From Mucor racemosus (Eukaryota; Mucoromycota; Mucoromycetes; Mucorales; Mucoraceae), in NCBI GenBank assembly GCA_027405735.1, contig JAPEHQ010000011.1, positions 1,798,001 to 1,862,000 on the forward strand: 64,000 bases of DNA, read 5' to 3'. Positions 10,113-23,454 of this stretch are shown here, piece after piece. The notes under the pieces are model-generated. The model searched no databases. It was not told the origin of the DNA and saw only the letters and a list, made by a program, of their open reading frames with translations. The position numbers and the translations under genes are program-made. Every line of letters starts with the position of its first letter. Position 1 is the stretch's first letter.

Positions 10113-10654
10113 TGTTGTATGCCACCAAGTATCATATGTTATCACCTTCTACAGCATCAATACCTCTTACAATCTATTGTATACGACATGTATGTATTGA
10201 AGTGCAAAGTCTTCATATCGGATATAAGGAGCTCCTAGCGTACTAACTTTAATCCAGCAATTACCCAAAACGCTTGGACCTCAATTTTGACACATATTAT
10301 TCCACCCCAGTGGTTAATCAATCAAGTAGCAATCAAATCGATATCCAAGAGCATTTAGCGCTGCATTGAAACAAGGCAACTCATAAGCTCTGCAAGCGCG
10401 GTTAAATTATGATTGATCCATTTCCACCCATAGATTACTATCAAACATATCTAATGGTTCAATAGTGCCTTAAATTACATCTCATCAGGATCTCAATGTC
10501 AAATCGATATACAGTAAAAGGCCATACTTTTATATCGAAATAAACGATAATATCTTGTTTTTATTATAAAGTCGAAGAACTAGTTCATTACTCATTCCTC
10601 TTTAATTATATTCTTCTTTAAGTATTATTTATCAAAAATGAAAATATTAGGACA
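10113..10654 (+). repeat. LTR-like element E, copy 1
   Basis: Starts TGTTGTATGCCACC and ends AATATTAGGACA. It matches the reverse complement of 61220-61747 along its length (shared blocks CACCTTCTACAG, AATCTATTG..TACGACATGTA, GGTTAAATTATGATTGATCC, AAATAAACGATA). Its 3' flank (CAGCA) does not match its 5' flank (TACTA before the Harbinger insertion), so no target duplication is left. The Harbinger element landed two bases from its left end. Confidence 0.8.
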
Positions 10655-10884
10655 CAGCAGGTAGTTTTATTGGACAGAAATATCATGTTTTGCTGATGGT
10701 TTTCTCAATTTACAGTCATTTGTGAAAGTAGAAATATAAACTTTTATGCAAGATATATTCAAACCTATCAACTTGTATAATTGAAGATTAATTAGATCAA
10801 TATTCACAAGGATGTGATTTTTTTCTTTGTTTTCTGCAGTTGTAAATAATAGTTTATTATTTCGTAAGACTTAAAACTCATTAT

Positions 10885-12040
10885 CCAGGACTTAATTTCT
10901 GTATTCACAAGATAGGTCTAATTGATTGCTACTCTGCATTTTTTATTTTAGCAAAAAGTATTAATTTTTTGTCGAGATAAGCAAAACAATAGTTAATTCA
11001 CAGCTTAACACCATATTAGCGGGATCCCAAAATTGATTTGAAAAAAATGATGGAAAATGATTAAAAAAAACAAAATCGTTCAATGGCTCATGAACTGCAA
11101 AATAAGTTGACCTAGGGTATTAAGTGGTTTTTGTACAGTTTTGGATTCTGCATTCATCTAAATAAAATTCAAAAAAATCTTTCTCATAAAATTTTACGTA
11201 AAATGCAATTGAAATTTTAGAGGTTTTTTGAAGATACACATCATTTTTTATAAACATATTTTACATATAAATAACGCAGATAATGCAAAAAAGCATTATC
11301 TATCGAATGAGTTACTGTGGAACCTTCTAGCTGCATTTTTCGTAGAGAAAAAAAGATTTTTGTCCGAATTTTTTTCAATTTCAGAATTTGGGATGAGGGT
11401 ATATAAGGGAAAACTGGAAGTTAGAAATGAAGATATATTTTTGTACACATTTTTGAGTATATCTCCTTGAAAAATCAATATTTTGAAAAAAACTAAATTG
11501 GGTCCGAGAGAGCTCAACGAGCTTGATGACATGAGTAAAAAAAAACTGTTACTCAATTTAACAATTATTTTGAAATCTACTACAAAATTGCCAAAAAAAA
11601 AAAATGAAAAAAAATAAAAGTGCTCAGAATTTTTTTATACTTGAATATGTTATAGAGTACTTCAAAACAAATAAGTTTTATTATTAAAAAGTGTTAGTAT
11701 AGCTTAGTTATTTCTAGAGATATGAAGCCTCAAAGTTTTCAATCCATTAGCAGTAAAATACGCGTAAAAAATCTGAAACATTAGCACTCAAAAATTAATA
11801 CCACCTGCAAAAAGTAGGATATTTCCGGATACTTGTTTTTGGATTACAGGTGAGCATCTCAGGTACATTGGCATATAATGTTTTCTTGGTGTTATTTAGT
11901 GAAAAAAAAAAGTAGAGCAGGGATGAAAAGTGAGACCCAGTTTTCAAGGAAAAAGTGGTGGATTTTACGTGTTTTGAGTCTTTCGTGAGATACGAAATAA
12001 ATTTAGGAACTGGAAGTATTATACGACCAATTCATACATA
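10885..12040 (+). repeat. G repeat, copy 1 (5' truncated)
   Basis: Matches 23455-24770 on the same strand and 34065-35580 and 48431-49738 inverted. Diagnostic blocks are GGGATGAGGGTATA, CTCAACGAGCT.GATGACAT, AGTGCTCAGAATTTTTTTATA and CAGGTACATTGGCATATAAT. It lacks the first ~120 bp present in copy 2. The frame that is open in copies 2 and 4 is stopped here at 11468. Confidence 0.85.
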
Positions 12041-12651
12041 TCTTGTAGCGCCTAAGGCATATCCTAAAAAGCGCTTTTATGGAATTATTTGTGCTATTAC
12101 AGAGTTAGAGTATTGATGATTTTTTCTTAGAAAAGTTGCTCTGGAATATGCGACATTGGATAAGAATCATAGACTCCAGTTACAGGTTTTGGTGCGCCAA
12201 TCTAGCATGCTATGTATTTTATCGAGTGTATATCTCTACAATCAAAATTTGGGAACAAACAGAGCGCTTTTTTTTGAGTAGTGTGCGTATTCATGAAACT
12301 CTTTTCCATCTAATCAGGACAAAAATTAGAGCGCCAGATTATTTCAACATGAAAAGTTTAGAAGGATACTTGAGATGCTACAAAAAATAATTTTCATGTA
12401 CCTTAATTTATGACTCAAAACAAATCCGTTAAAGTTATGAATTTGGTTTCTCTTCTCGTAGAAAGTTATACATGTTATTTACATCTCGATACATATTTAA
12501 GTTATAGTAACCCAATCTACGTTAATTATGTAATTAGAGTGGCAACAATATGGAAGATTAAGAGATATATTCTATATGAAATTTATTTTTATTTAAATAT
12601 GTTACAAGTGTATGAAAAAGAGGAAATTTAACAGTTTGATAGTGCGTTTAT
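12041..12651. other. intergenic between G repeat and LYS2 3' end
   Basis: AT-rich with two short open frames that show no family features. It contains the downstream region of LYS2, which is transcribed toward it. Nothing else was recognised. Confidence 0.4.
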
Positions 12652-15600
12652 CTAATGCTTAGCACCGCTACGCTTCAATAATGTAACTTCGGCCTGTAAT
12701 TCAGGCAAAGCACGATAGCCAGCGGATGGTTGAGGCATGTAACCAACCTTGATCAAGTAAGCAAGATAAAGACCTAAAAGATCATTACCCATCAAGGGCT
12801 GTTTAACATTATCAAGAGATAATACAGCTTGAGTATGAGTATCATCTAATTGAGCACTCTTGGTAGAAGTTGGTAAATCATCAAGCACAAAATGAAGAAG
12901 GGGGAACAAGGAATGATCTTGAGACTTGAGGGTATACTCCATTAGCTTATTTCTCCAATCAATGTATTCAGTTTGTTGGCATTGGTAACCATAAGTAAGC
13001 AATGCACCAAATAATTCATTATAAGTGAAACCAGCAGGATGAGTAACTTGAAGAACGCCCAATTTAGTAGATTCTTGATCATGATAAGCAGCACCAGCTA
13101 CAACTGAAGCAACATAGTCAACAGAACAACAATTGATGTCGTTAGACATGGCAGGAAGATAACCAAGTTCAACACAACCCTTCAACAAACGCCAAATGAA
13201 ATCATCAGTGTTGGTAACACCTGAACGAGAATCACCCAAAATGTAACCAGGACGAATAATGGTAGCAGGCATACCTCTGCTTCTAGCTTCTAAAATTAAT
13301 TTTTCAGCAACCCACTTGCTTTGACCATAACCATTCTCAAGGCCGATACGACCACCTTCGAGATCATTGTTTTCAGATACCGGAGCACCAGTTTCAAGGA
13401 AAGCGGGTGTATCAAGAACAGAAGTAGAAGAAACAAAGTGGAATGATTTTTGACGTTGCTCAGTTGCTAAACGCATAGCCCAAAGGGTACCAATAACATT
13501 AGGAGCACGTAATTGATGATAAGGATAAACCCAATGAACAAGAGCACCATTGTGAACAACGGCATCAGCACTAGAGACACAGCGAGACCAATCATCCTCA
13601 GATAAACCGAGACGATCACTTCCTAAATCACCACAGATGGCTTCGATACGGCTTTCCCAAGCATCATTCCAAAGTAAGTGATCAATAGAAGCTTGCTTGA
13701 CACGTTGGAAAGCACCAGCATTATCCTTGGCACGAACAACACAAATAACCTTCTTGGTATTATTATAACTAAGAAGCTTATCAAGAATAAAAGCACCCAA
13801 GAAACCAGTACCACCAGTCAAGACAAAGGTACGACCTTCAGTAAAAGGTGTAGCCAATGGACCGTAAGATTCAGCAAGGAATTCCTTGGCCAAAGGCTCA
13901 AGGTCAGCAGCATAATCAACGACTTCCTTCTTTTCTTCGAGTTGTTGATCAAGGTTGTTTTCCAATAAAAGATCACCATTTTGCAATTTGTTTACTTCAC
14001 GAGCAAGGCCAGCAATGGTAGGTTCAGCAAAAACGAGACCGAGGGGAGCATCAACTTGAAACTTTTGTCTAATTTCAAAGATGAGACGAGTAGCAATTAA
14101 TGAATGACCACCAATATCAAAGAAGTTTTCAGTAAGGCCAATAACAGGGTCAGAAGATGGCAAGAGATCCTTCCAAATAGCATGAATAGTAGCTTCATTT
14201 TGAGACATGGCAGGAAGTTCAGTGTTGCTGGGAGCTTCAGATGTGGTAGCATTCTTGTTAAATTGAGCAGTATCGGGGAAAGGTAAAGCGTTCTTGTCAA
14301 CCTTACCGTTAGGTGTAAGAGGCATACGAACTAAAGGAACAAAGACAGCAGGGATAGCATAAGAAGGAAGCTTTTGCTTCAAGTAATCACGAATATGCTT
14401 GATTAATCTACGGAAATGATGATTCGAGCGAACATCATTATCATCATAATCACCTTCTCCTTCAGTAGCACTAGCGAAATCGCCATCAGATCCAGATAAG
14501 TTAGGGACAAAGTAAGCTACAAGAGTTTGCTCTTCGTTCTTATCACGACGAACCAATGTAACATTTTCACGAATACAAGGATGTTGAGATAAATGGGTAT
14601 CAATTTCACCGAGTTCAATACGGAAACCACGAATTTTGACTTGGTCATCTGCACGACCGGTACATTCGACATTACCATCAGGACGATAACGACCCAAATC
14701 ACCAGAACGATACATACGATCACGCTTACCCAAATAGTATTGCTTCCAAGCATCGCCCTCAACAGAGGATTCGTCTGCACCATCATCCTGACAAGGATTA
14801 GTAACAAACCAATTGGGAATGAACTTTTCAGCAGTAGCTTCAGGTAATTGAAGGTAACCTTCAGCAAGACCAGGAGCACGGACGTAAATCTCACCAATCT
14901 CACCAACACCACACATCTTGGTACGATCGTGACGATTTACAACCAAAAGTTGAACATTAACCATACCTTTACCAGCAGCAATAACTTCCTTTTGAGAACT
15001 CAAGAAAGCAGGATGAGATGAACGAGCAGGTACAATAAAATGAGAAACAGAACGTTGAGTTTCAGTGGTACCATACATATTGATGACAGCTACATTAGGA
15101 GCATACTTTTGAATACGAGCAGCATCACGCTTGGTTAAAATATCACCAACAAAGAAAGCATTGATAAGAGAAGGAATTTCAACTTGAGCATGAGAAGATA
15201 AGAGCTGACCCATAGCAGGTGTTAAATGAGTAACAGTAACCTGACTTTTGTTCATCCATTCAGCAAGACGACCGGGAATACCAATATCTTCAGAAGTAGG
15301 AATATGTAACTCGGATCCCAAGAAGAGAGGAGTAAAGATATCACGTTGAATAGGATCATGTGCAATACCAGAGAGCATGGTAAATTTATCTTGACTGGAA
15401 ATCCCAAATGTCTCAGCCATCCAGGGGTAGAAATGAGTTAATGAGAAATGTCTACCTCTGACACCCTTGGGAATGCCAGTACTACCACTAGTAAAACTCA
15501 ATGTGCCAATACTATCAGGACCAATTACAATACCAGTATCTTGAGAAGCCTTTTCACGAACACTGTCAAGCAAATCAGCACTACCATCAGATACTGAACC

Positions 15601-16983
15601 ACCGGATAAATGACCATCTCTTCCAATTTTAAGGTTTGGAATTTCACAAACAATGTTTTGCTCATTCTTGATATATTCTCTTACAGAGTCAGCAATCTTA
15701 CCAGCTTCCTGTAAAACGATCAAACCACTGGGCTTGGCAACAGAAAGATATATTTCTTGACGAGCAGGAGGATAAGCAGGATCTTTGATATGATATAAAT
15801 GTTAATTATTCGATTTTTTTTTTTGATTTTTCAACTTTTTCTCTTACCAATTACACTAAAGGTTGCACCCGCCTTAAGAACACCCATGATAGCAATGACA
15901 AGATCAACGCCTCTATAAGCATAAATCATAACAACATCCTCTCTTTGAATACCATTAGAAACAAGATAGTGTGCAACAGTATTTGAAGCATGATGAATTT
16001 GTTGATAATTATAAGTGACAGTAGCATCAGACCCATCTAATGATTCTACAATACAAGTACGCTCGGGATGCTTATTCGCATTAGCGGAGAAAATATCAGT
16101 AATGGCGCCTCTCCATTGAGACCAATGCAGATCAGATATAGGATTAGGAAGCGGAGAACCTTCTAATCCAGAGTCAGATAATGGGATTTGGCCAACTGCA
16201 AGTTCTTGAGACTTGGCACCTGTTTCAATCAATGTAGCCAATTGAGATAAAAGGTATTCAATACGTCTAGGAGAGAACAAAATTTGATTATATACAACAC
16301 GAATTGAGACAGGACGAAGAAAGGAGGTTCTTAGAGATGACGATTGCTCTGGAGAAGAGATGAACACAGTTAAATCCGAGCTAGCAGAACTATTAGCCAA
16401 ATGTTGTTGAGAAGGTGTATCAATTTCATTATAAAAACGAACACGACAAAGTGGACGTCTACTATCAGGATCTGTATCCTTGTACATGGCTTCATATAAT
16501 TGATCAAAAGGAACTTCTTGATTTAAAGCTTCTTGTTCAACCTATAACATCCGTCAATGCAAATTAGAACCAAAAAAAAAAAAAAAAAAAATCTCCATTA
16601 CATCCCAATTTGCTTTTTGAATATTTTACCTCTGTAACCATTTGAATAATATTAGATAATGTACTTGCTGGGTCAATGTTGAGACGTAATAAAAGAGGGT
16701 TTCCAGTAGGAGATGAAGTGCCAATGGCAAATTCTTCATCACCAGTGTAACGCTGGAGAAGGACTGAGAATGCAGCTAAAATAACCGAAAAGGGTGTAGG
16801 ACGAGAGGGAATCATGGAGAATTGAGCAAGACTTAATAATGTTTGCTCCGAGAGATCAAATGATTGAACCTCTTCGACAGTACGAGCTGGCAATGGTCTG
16901 GGATAATCTGTGGGGACTTGTAAATCTGTCAAGTTCTGAAGACGAGACTTCCATAATGTAATGTTTTCAGTTGCGTTCACCAT
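12652..16983 (-). CDS. LYS2: L-2-aminoadipate reductase (Lys2)
   Basis: Fungal alpha-aminoadipate pathway enzyme that adenylates 2-aminoadipate, loads it on a carrier domain and reduces it with NADPH to the semialdehyde. Three exons: 16983-16630, 16541-15848 and 15782-12652. They sum to 4179 nt, giving 1392 aa, the usual size. The N-terminal condensation-like region is followed by the adenylation domain (SFTSGSTGIPKG at about 445, NMYGTTE, YRSGDLGR, then DDQVKIRGFRIELGEID), the carrier domain (FFDIGGHSL, attachment Ser about 910) and the reductase domain (TGGTGFLGAF at about 1005; NGYGQSKW with the YxxxK pair). It needs a phosphopantetheinyl transferase (Lys5) encoded elsewhere. Introns are 88 and 65 nt. 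All signature residues look intact. Homocitrate synthase of the same pathway lies about 9 kb away. Confidence 0.97.
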
Positions 16984-17077
16984 TTTTAATTATATATATA
17001 TATACAATGAATTAGAATAAAAATTAAGAATACAATAAAGAAAGAGTATTTTAGATGGGAAATGCTAAAATCTAAAC

Positions 17078-17088
17078 ATTATATACCC
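17078..17088 (-). promoter_or_regulatory. TATA box of LYS2
   Basis: GGTATATAATG on the minus strand, about 95 bp upstream of the LYS2 ATG. About 100 bp further upstream is a GGACTCA, one base off the Gcn4-type TGACTCA site; regulation by general amino-acid control is only a suggestion. Confidence 0.4.
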
Positions 17089-17356
17089 TCTTAAGCTGCT
17101 TTCTTAATATGGTAATTGATGTAGAGATGGAACAACTTCAAAAGATCAACAGTCATATTGAAGGCTATACTCCCCCTCCTCTTCCGGGACTCAAACGGCC
17201 AAAAAAGATCAAAATTCCATAAAAGGTGTTGCTGAAGATTATCAGTTTAGATTGATTGCTTAGATCAATCTTTTGCATTGATCTTTTTATTAAAATTTGT
17301 GTGTATTAAAAATCTGGTTTTATAAAATATATTGTAAGTCTATGTGTTTAAAGAAT

Positions 17357-18182
17357 TTAATCTTGTGCTGGTTTGGGTGTTGTTTCATTATTTCTACCAG
17401 AAATCGTATCTTCAAGGTCGATATTTTCTGTTGATATTTTTGAATAGTTGACTCTACTAATAGTTTTATAGTAACGAGTGACAATAAATGCAAAATAAAA
17501 CTAAAAAAAAAAAAAAAAAAAAAATTAGGTTTGACGTTTTTTAACCTTGTGAAATAGCTTACATGTACTAGTCTCAATACCACGAGAACAGCAATACTGA
17601 CTTGACTCTCCATTCTAAACACACGATCATGTTCAGCTAATTTCTCTGGATCATCTGCCAACTCGGGTAGGCTGTGATCAGTATAAACAAACCAAGTTAC
17701 TGCGAACCATACTGTGGTAATCAAACTGACAAGGCAATCTAACCAAAAGATCATTGTATACCAACGAAGAATTCGAACATTATCCTAATATTGAATCTGA
17801 TGAATAATCTAGCGATTGCAAAGTATTAAATGAACATACTGTATATAGACCATAAAGACCATAAGAAAATATCACTATCGCAACCAATGAATATATGTAA
17901 ATCAAAGTTGCAAAGAAATCACTGAAATCAAAAGACAAAATGCCATAAAAGCCAGAGAGTTTATTCAACTAGTCAAAGAAAAGAAAAAAAGCCAATATTG
18001 AGGAATATATCAGTATGATTAGAAAAAACAACTTACGATACCGAATATTGTGATAAGCAATACACCTAATTTTCAGTCAAATCTGCTTTAAATTAACTAA
18101 TCCAATATTAAAAACACATATCTCATTTACCTGTTTTGATAGGCACAAATCCACAGCATTGTCTTCCTTTTGAGAATGGCAT
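17357..18182 (-). CDS. KEI1: Kei1-like inositolphosphorylceramide synthase subunit
   Basis: Five exons (18182-18131, 18065-18037, 17968-17840, 17784-17563, 17500-17357) close in frame to 191 aa. The N-terminus (FVPIKTGVLL) and NKLSGFYGIL after the first membrane segment are typical of the Kei1 family. About four hydrophobic segments follow (LIYIYSLVAIVIFSYGLYG; MIFWLDCLVSLITTVWFAV; VSIAVLVVLRLVHFYFAFIV), then a short polar cytosolic tail. Kei1 works with Aur1 in the Golgi, transferring inositol phosphate to ceramide. Introns are 52-71 nt, one exon is only 29 nt, and the last intron has a poly(T) acceptor. The first two introns were chosen because they alone preserve frame. The assignment is by motif memory, without a search. 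Confidence 0.72.
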
Positions 18183-19449
18183 ATTTTTACTAATGTGTAA
18201 AGAATAAAGGAGTTCTTTTTCATAATGAAATAGAAAATTTTGTTTATTGGAGTTTATGTTATACAATGTCCGAATGCACGATCTCCTATGCTTTCTCGCT
18301 TAACGGTTAATCCGTCGGTGCGTATCTTTTTCCGTCTAATTAAAGCATTGATACAGGCTTTACACGAAATTTAGACGTTTTTATTATTTTTTGAACGAAA
18401 CAAAAATAAAATTTAGACAAAATAAGAGATGAAAATTTGCATGAAATGAGAATGAGATTTTAGTCAGTGTTAAATTCACACTAAAATAAATTTAATTTGA
18501 GAAAAATATGTAGATTCAATCAAGCAATGTATTTCTGGATCATCATCTTCTTCTTCTGTATTTAAACCCCGAACATTGGTGATGATAAAAATTGCAACAG
18601 ATGGAAACAAATGCTAGCAACTACATAAAACCAGTACATAGTTGTAAGGTATTTATCATATATCGACTGCTTGTATAACCGGTAAGTACCGATTGATGTA
18701 TTAAAATCTCATATTGTACATCGCCTCCACACGCAAAGGCGGCTTTTTATCCCCTCTTTTTTTTTTTCCTTATTTTCTACATCCCATCATTTGCAATAAT
18801 CAATAATGTACAGATCCTTAATTTTAAATAAAATTCAAGCAGTAATGACGAGCAGAGAGTCAGGTATAAAGTATAAAACCTTTGAAAGGCAGTTTATTTT
18901 TTGCAATCATTATTGACTTAGGGGAGAGACCGCAGCCGACATGCAAGGATTGTAAAGAGATTGGCCACTATAGCAAGAAATACTATAAATGTAGGATTTA
19001 TAAAGAAGACAAAGCAGATGACGGTGGATACAGAATAAAGTAAATTACAGATGTTCTAATTCTTTTGATAGTTGGCACAAGTAAGAAGCGACAAAGTTCA
19101 GCGATCAAGAATGCCGTAATAAACACGGTTTTTCCTTTGGGTGATCTAGATCATTACAGGTAAGTTATAGATATTATTACTGTTCAACTGAAGACTAATT
19201 TCATTACATCCAACTTTATCCTCACTACATCCCAATTTTATTCTTATTTCATCCCAAATTTTACTTATTTTGTCTGAATTTGAAGTAGAAATACTGTATA
19301 TGGCATTCCTTGCTTTTACCCTTCTCCCGAGCTCTAGACAATAGTAGGTAAAACATGCCTGAGTTTTAACCCGAAATAAAGCAAATACAACTGAACCCTT
19401 ACTTTGTTCGAGATTTATCCTTCTTTTCCTCTAATTTTACTTGAAAAAT
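18183..19449. other. intergenic with a possible zinc-knuckle relic
   Basis: Divergent promoter region of the Kei1-like gene and the sorting nexin gene. At about 18919-19040 a plus-strand frame reads GERPQPTCKDCKEIGHYSKK: CxxCxxxxH, as in a CCHC zinc knuckle, but the final Cys is Tyr. This looks like a transposon-protein remnant. The phrase ACATCCCA recurs three times at 19200-19255. Nothing else was found. Confidence 0.35.
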
Positions 19450-22154
19450 ATGTCATATACAGGAGTAGAAGCCTTTATACAATTACTAAGGATATATACT
19501 CCTATAGAAAATAAGCCTTTTTTGAAAGAAATAGCTCCATTCGCCTCTATTTCGTTTTTGATTGTCTATGCCTGTTTACTCATAACAGACGGCTATTACT
19601 TTTTAGTATTTTTAGCGCTTGGTTTCTCGATTGGAATCTTTTATTCCAGTAATCAAGAAGCTAATTATAATTTCTCACAATATGAAAGGAATTTGTCTTA
19701 TAAAGAACAAACTTTAGAACAGGTAAAAAAAAAAAAGAAAAAAAGCGAAAAAAATTAATTTACCATGCAACACAAAGATTGTTTACAATTTAAATTAGTT
19801 TAGTAACAGCCTAGAACCAACAAAACAAGTGGAGCTTTATTATCTACCTTTGACTAATGTCGTAAACCAATTGCTCGATTATGTTATGCGTGATTTTATT
19901 TCTAGTTGGTGGACGCCAATCAATTTACATCATGATCCAACATTTGAGAAATTGGCTAGAGAAAGGCTAAATGTTGTATTTTTGAATGTGCAAAAGATTT
20001 TATTGAATCAAGAAAGAAATGATATTGTCATGTCAACATTATACGGTGTAGCAAATACATTAATCATTCATATGGTATTTCTTATTTCGTTCTTTACAAG
20101 CATTTCCTCCTTATTTTATTGACATCCCCCCTTTTTTTTATATGGAAAATTAGCGAGAGTGTAGAGCATTTGAAGAATCAGAATTATCAATGGATGATTA
20201 TGTAATTGAAAATCCTCAATCGCCTTTTGCTCAATTATTATCAAAAGAAGAACAACACTATCAACTTCGAGGGCTTAGTCAAACATTTCTAAAGCGTACA
20301 TTACCGAGCGCAGACAGAGATTCACTTTTATTGATGAGTTTATTCACGGAGTTGTTGGCTACATTTTTATTTGGGGGTATTTTGGATAGTTTAAGTGATC
20401 CTGATTTTCTCAATTGTTGGATTATTGATCTTCTCTCGGACAAGGAAAAGGCCAAAGCAATCTCTTCTACTGTTTCTGCTGCTGCTGTTGTCATGACAAC
20501 GGATAATGCACCAGATGTTGGGTTTGCTGATCCTTCTGTGGAGTCAATTCCCATCATGGAACAACAATCAGATTCTATTAGAAAATCAACTGAAGATGAT
20601 GATAGTATTACGAGCAGTGTAGATCAAGTAACTCCACCAGGTACTCCAGAATCTACAAAAGCAACTGCTAATTTTAAACCTATGCCTATCGTAACTACAA
20701 CACCAAAACAAGAGACAACAATGCTTGCATCATTGCAATCTCCTCCTCCCCCTCAATCACCTTTAGCGCCTCCTAGTATGATATTTAGCCGTGGCTCAGT
20801 TAATTTTACTATCATGGATATTTCCGCTCCTCAATCCAACGATCAACCATTGAACAAGACAGAATTAATGTATATCGTTCAAATTGAGCGACCTGCAATG
20901 GAAGATCATGCAGGTTCTGAGGGTGGAGGCTATGTGATCACAAGAAGCTATACTGATTTTGAAATTTTCAATGCCATTTTACATGCAAGGCATGCTAAAC
21001 GAACAGCCAAACTTCAACTTAAATTGCCATTAGATACAGCACCAAAATCATGGTTGAAAAAATCATCTGCACAACAAAAGAAGAAAGTGCCATTAGAAGC
21101 AATAAGTATGGCATTGGAAAAATACATAGATACAGTAGTGCAGGATGAAGAGTTAGGAACAGATAAAATTATTCTTCCATTTTTAAGAAAGGAAAGAAGA
21201 GCTGAAATTTCGGATGGTACAACAACTTCATTTGCTGAAGAATATAAAAATGAAGTAGCTGCTGCTATAGCAAGTACCACAACACCCGATACAACATCAA
21301 TAAATAATGGTAAATCAAGATCTTTATTTTCTCGTAACAGCGCAAGTAATCTCAATGTTACTACTACTACTCCTCCTCCTTCTTCTCCTTCTCAAAAGGT
21401 CGATACAGTCAACTCAGTTGAAAGTGTAGAGCAAGATATTAATAAAAAATGGTTTGCACCAAAAGCTAAAACAAGACAGGGCTCAGTTTCGAGTACGCAC
21501 AGCAATATGTCAAAAGATAGTTCTATCATAGTAACGAAAGAAGAAGGAGGCGATTTTGAAGAGAAAAAACCGGCAGTAGTTGAAACAATAGTAGACGATG
21601 ATAAACTAAAACGTGAAAATACCCCATCTATCAATAACAACAACACTAATAACAAAGCATTATCGCCAATGGATGTAGAACTCTTGATTGAAACTACCTA
21701 CGCTTTGATAGTGGAAATCTTTAATCTGACATCTTCTAATAACAAAGCTTGGATGCGAAGATCCATTCTGAATTTATTAAGAGAAATTGTACGCCGTTCA
21801 TATGCTCAATTCATTTCGGAGCAATATATTGATTTTGTAGAAGAATACATGTCGCCCGATGCTATTGTTAGTATGCTAAATCAATTGGGAGAAAAATTTT
21901 GGCCTGAAGGTAAATGGATGTTGGATGGAAAGGAACAGACAGTACGAACAGAGGAAGATAAAGAAAAAACCAAGCAATTAGCAAGGACTATGCTTATGAC
22001 TGAATTGATTCCTAATGCTGTAAGGCAATTAATTGGGGATCAAAATTGTAATACAGCCATGGATCGTATATGGGCTCGTTGTCAAGATCCTAATTTGAAT
22101 CGAGTTCTTATCTTACAAGTATTGGAACGTATTATCAAACCCATTTTGGGTTAA
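19450..22154 (+). CDS. sorting nexin with PXA, PX and Nexin_C domains (Mdm1-like)
   Basis: Three exons (19450-19722, 19799-20074, 20154-22154) give 849 aa. Two adjacent hydrophobic segments near residues 30-70 (ISFLIVYACLLI; FLVFLALGFSIGIFY) anchor it in a membrane. Next comes a PXA domain (RECRAFEESELSMDDYVI marks its end part), then a low-complexity linker. A PX domain follows (VNFTIMDISAP..., RSYTDFEIFNAI, LPLDTAPKSWL, FLRKERR), then another Ser/Thr/Asn-rich linker and a Nexin_C domain (LLIETTYALIVEIFNL to QVLERIIKPILG). Order and anchor resemble yeast Mdm1 and animal SNX13/14/25, which tether ER to vacuole/endosomes or lipid droplets, but no RGS domain is visible. Acceptor 19798 was chosen because the nearer AGs break the frame. 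Confidence 0.88.
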
Positions 22155-22672
22155 GAAAAGAAGAGAATAAAATTGTACATATGATATTTTGCTTGTTTGC
22201 TGTAGATCATGATGTTGCATGCAGTTTGAACTTTTTGTTTGCTTATACATGTTATTGCGATCTGTGCTTATATTATGTATATGCACATTTAGTAGCGAGA
22301 TTACAGCCAAAATCCCACAGGTACCATGTAGATTTGCTATAGTCATTTATTGAAGGTTTTCTGTATGAATCAACCTCCCTCTATTCGATCTCTTCAGACA
22401 CACAAATTAATAAAATGTTTATACTATTAAGTAAAATTTTCACATTAGTAGTATTTAGAAGTTGGAATGCGTTAGCTCATGACTTTAACGAAAAGCGCAT
22501 AAAATAAAAACCATACGAAGACTGCTACCAAGAATGATCTGCCATTTGAATTAGAGTCATAGGTTGTACTTCTCCCTTCCAGTATAGTTAGCAATTCAGT
22601 AAAAGCGTTAATTGACAATTTAGTATAAAATCTCACAACAATATGAATTGTACAACATTTCTTCAATTCGAA
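22155..22672. other. intergenic
   Basis: 3' region of the nexin gene and promoter of the CAP pseudogene. TAGTATAAAA at about 22621 could be a TATA box for the latter. No ORF was credited. Confidence 0.4.
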
Positions 22673-23238
22673 ATGAAAATCACACTTTTAATTGTACTAG
22701 TTCTAATTGTCCTGATATCAGCTGTTTGTGCAAGCGAATTTAATCTCAAAAATGCCGCACTTGAAGCACACAATAAGCTCAGAGATCGGCATAATGTACA
22801 CCTTGTCAAATGCAATGCTACACTTGCGAGACACGCTCAGTGTTGGGCAGATCAATGTTACTGGGATCACAGTGATATAAGTATCATATCGTCAAAATAT
22901 CATTATAAGAGATGAAATTGGCTATAAATGTTCCTTCAAGGATCGTCGCCCTTACCACGACCATTGAGGGGAAAGTATAGGTTATGGCCAACCTTCTATT
23001 ATTACCGCCATTTTAGGATGATACAAATATGAGATTAACAATTACAATTTTGAATACGGAGAATCTTGAAGCCAGGCATTTCACTCAAGCTGTATGGGGA
23101 AAAACCACAAAAATAGGATGCACAAAAGCATATTGTAATGATACAAAAGGCTATTATTATGTTTGCAATTATTATCCTCCAGGAAACGAACGAAGTGCAT
23201 ACGTACAGTCTACAGAATGTGCTAAATATAACTTATAA
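22673..23238 (+). pseudogene. CAP/PR-1 family secreted protein, decayed
   Basis: The frame opens with a signal peptide (MKITLLIVLVLIVLISAVCA) and a clear CAP N-terminal half (LEAHNKLRDRHNV, HAQCWADQCYWDHSD). The C-terminal half is also clear (HFTQAVWGKTTKIGC, then YYVCNYYPPGN). The middle is broken: in-frame TGA codons at 22965, 23019 and 23067, an early stop at 22913 and at least one frameshift before HFTQ. The TGA at 23019 falls where CAP proteins have a conserved Trp (LG-W-YKYEI). An intron could remove only part of this, so I call it a pseudogene. Intact relatives act in the extracellular space, some binding lipids. Confidence 0.75.
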
Positions 23239-23454
23239 CCAGAAATAAACAAATATATATATATATATATATGTATGTATATTAATTCTAGAGAATTCAT
23301 AAATGTCCATAAATAAATGATATCTATCAGAAAGTATCTTTATTTAAACATATACTACCATTATCACTCAACGATATTGCTCCAAATTTTTCTTCATCGC
23401 ATCATATAGCTTTACAGAATTCAAATATTCATGCTTTTTAAACATTTGTATAAG

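Noticed and set aside
14097..14912. Antisense and shifted frames within LYS2
   Set aside because: Shadows of the LYS2 coding strand; codon pattern and motifs belong only to the LYS2 frame.
22913..23021. Reassigned TGA (Trp) explaining the CAP gene
   Set aside because: All intact genes in the window use TGG for Trp, and LYS-independent ORFs such as the transposase end in TGA, so TGA is a normal stop.
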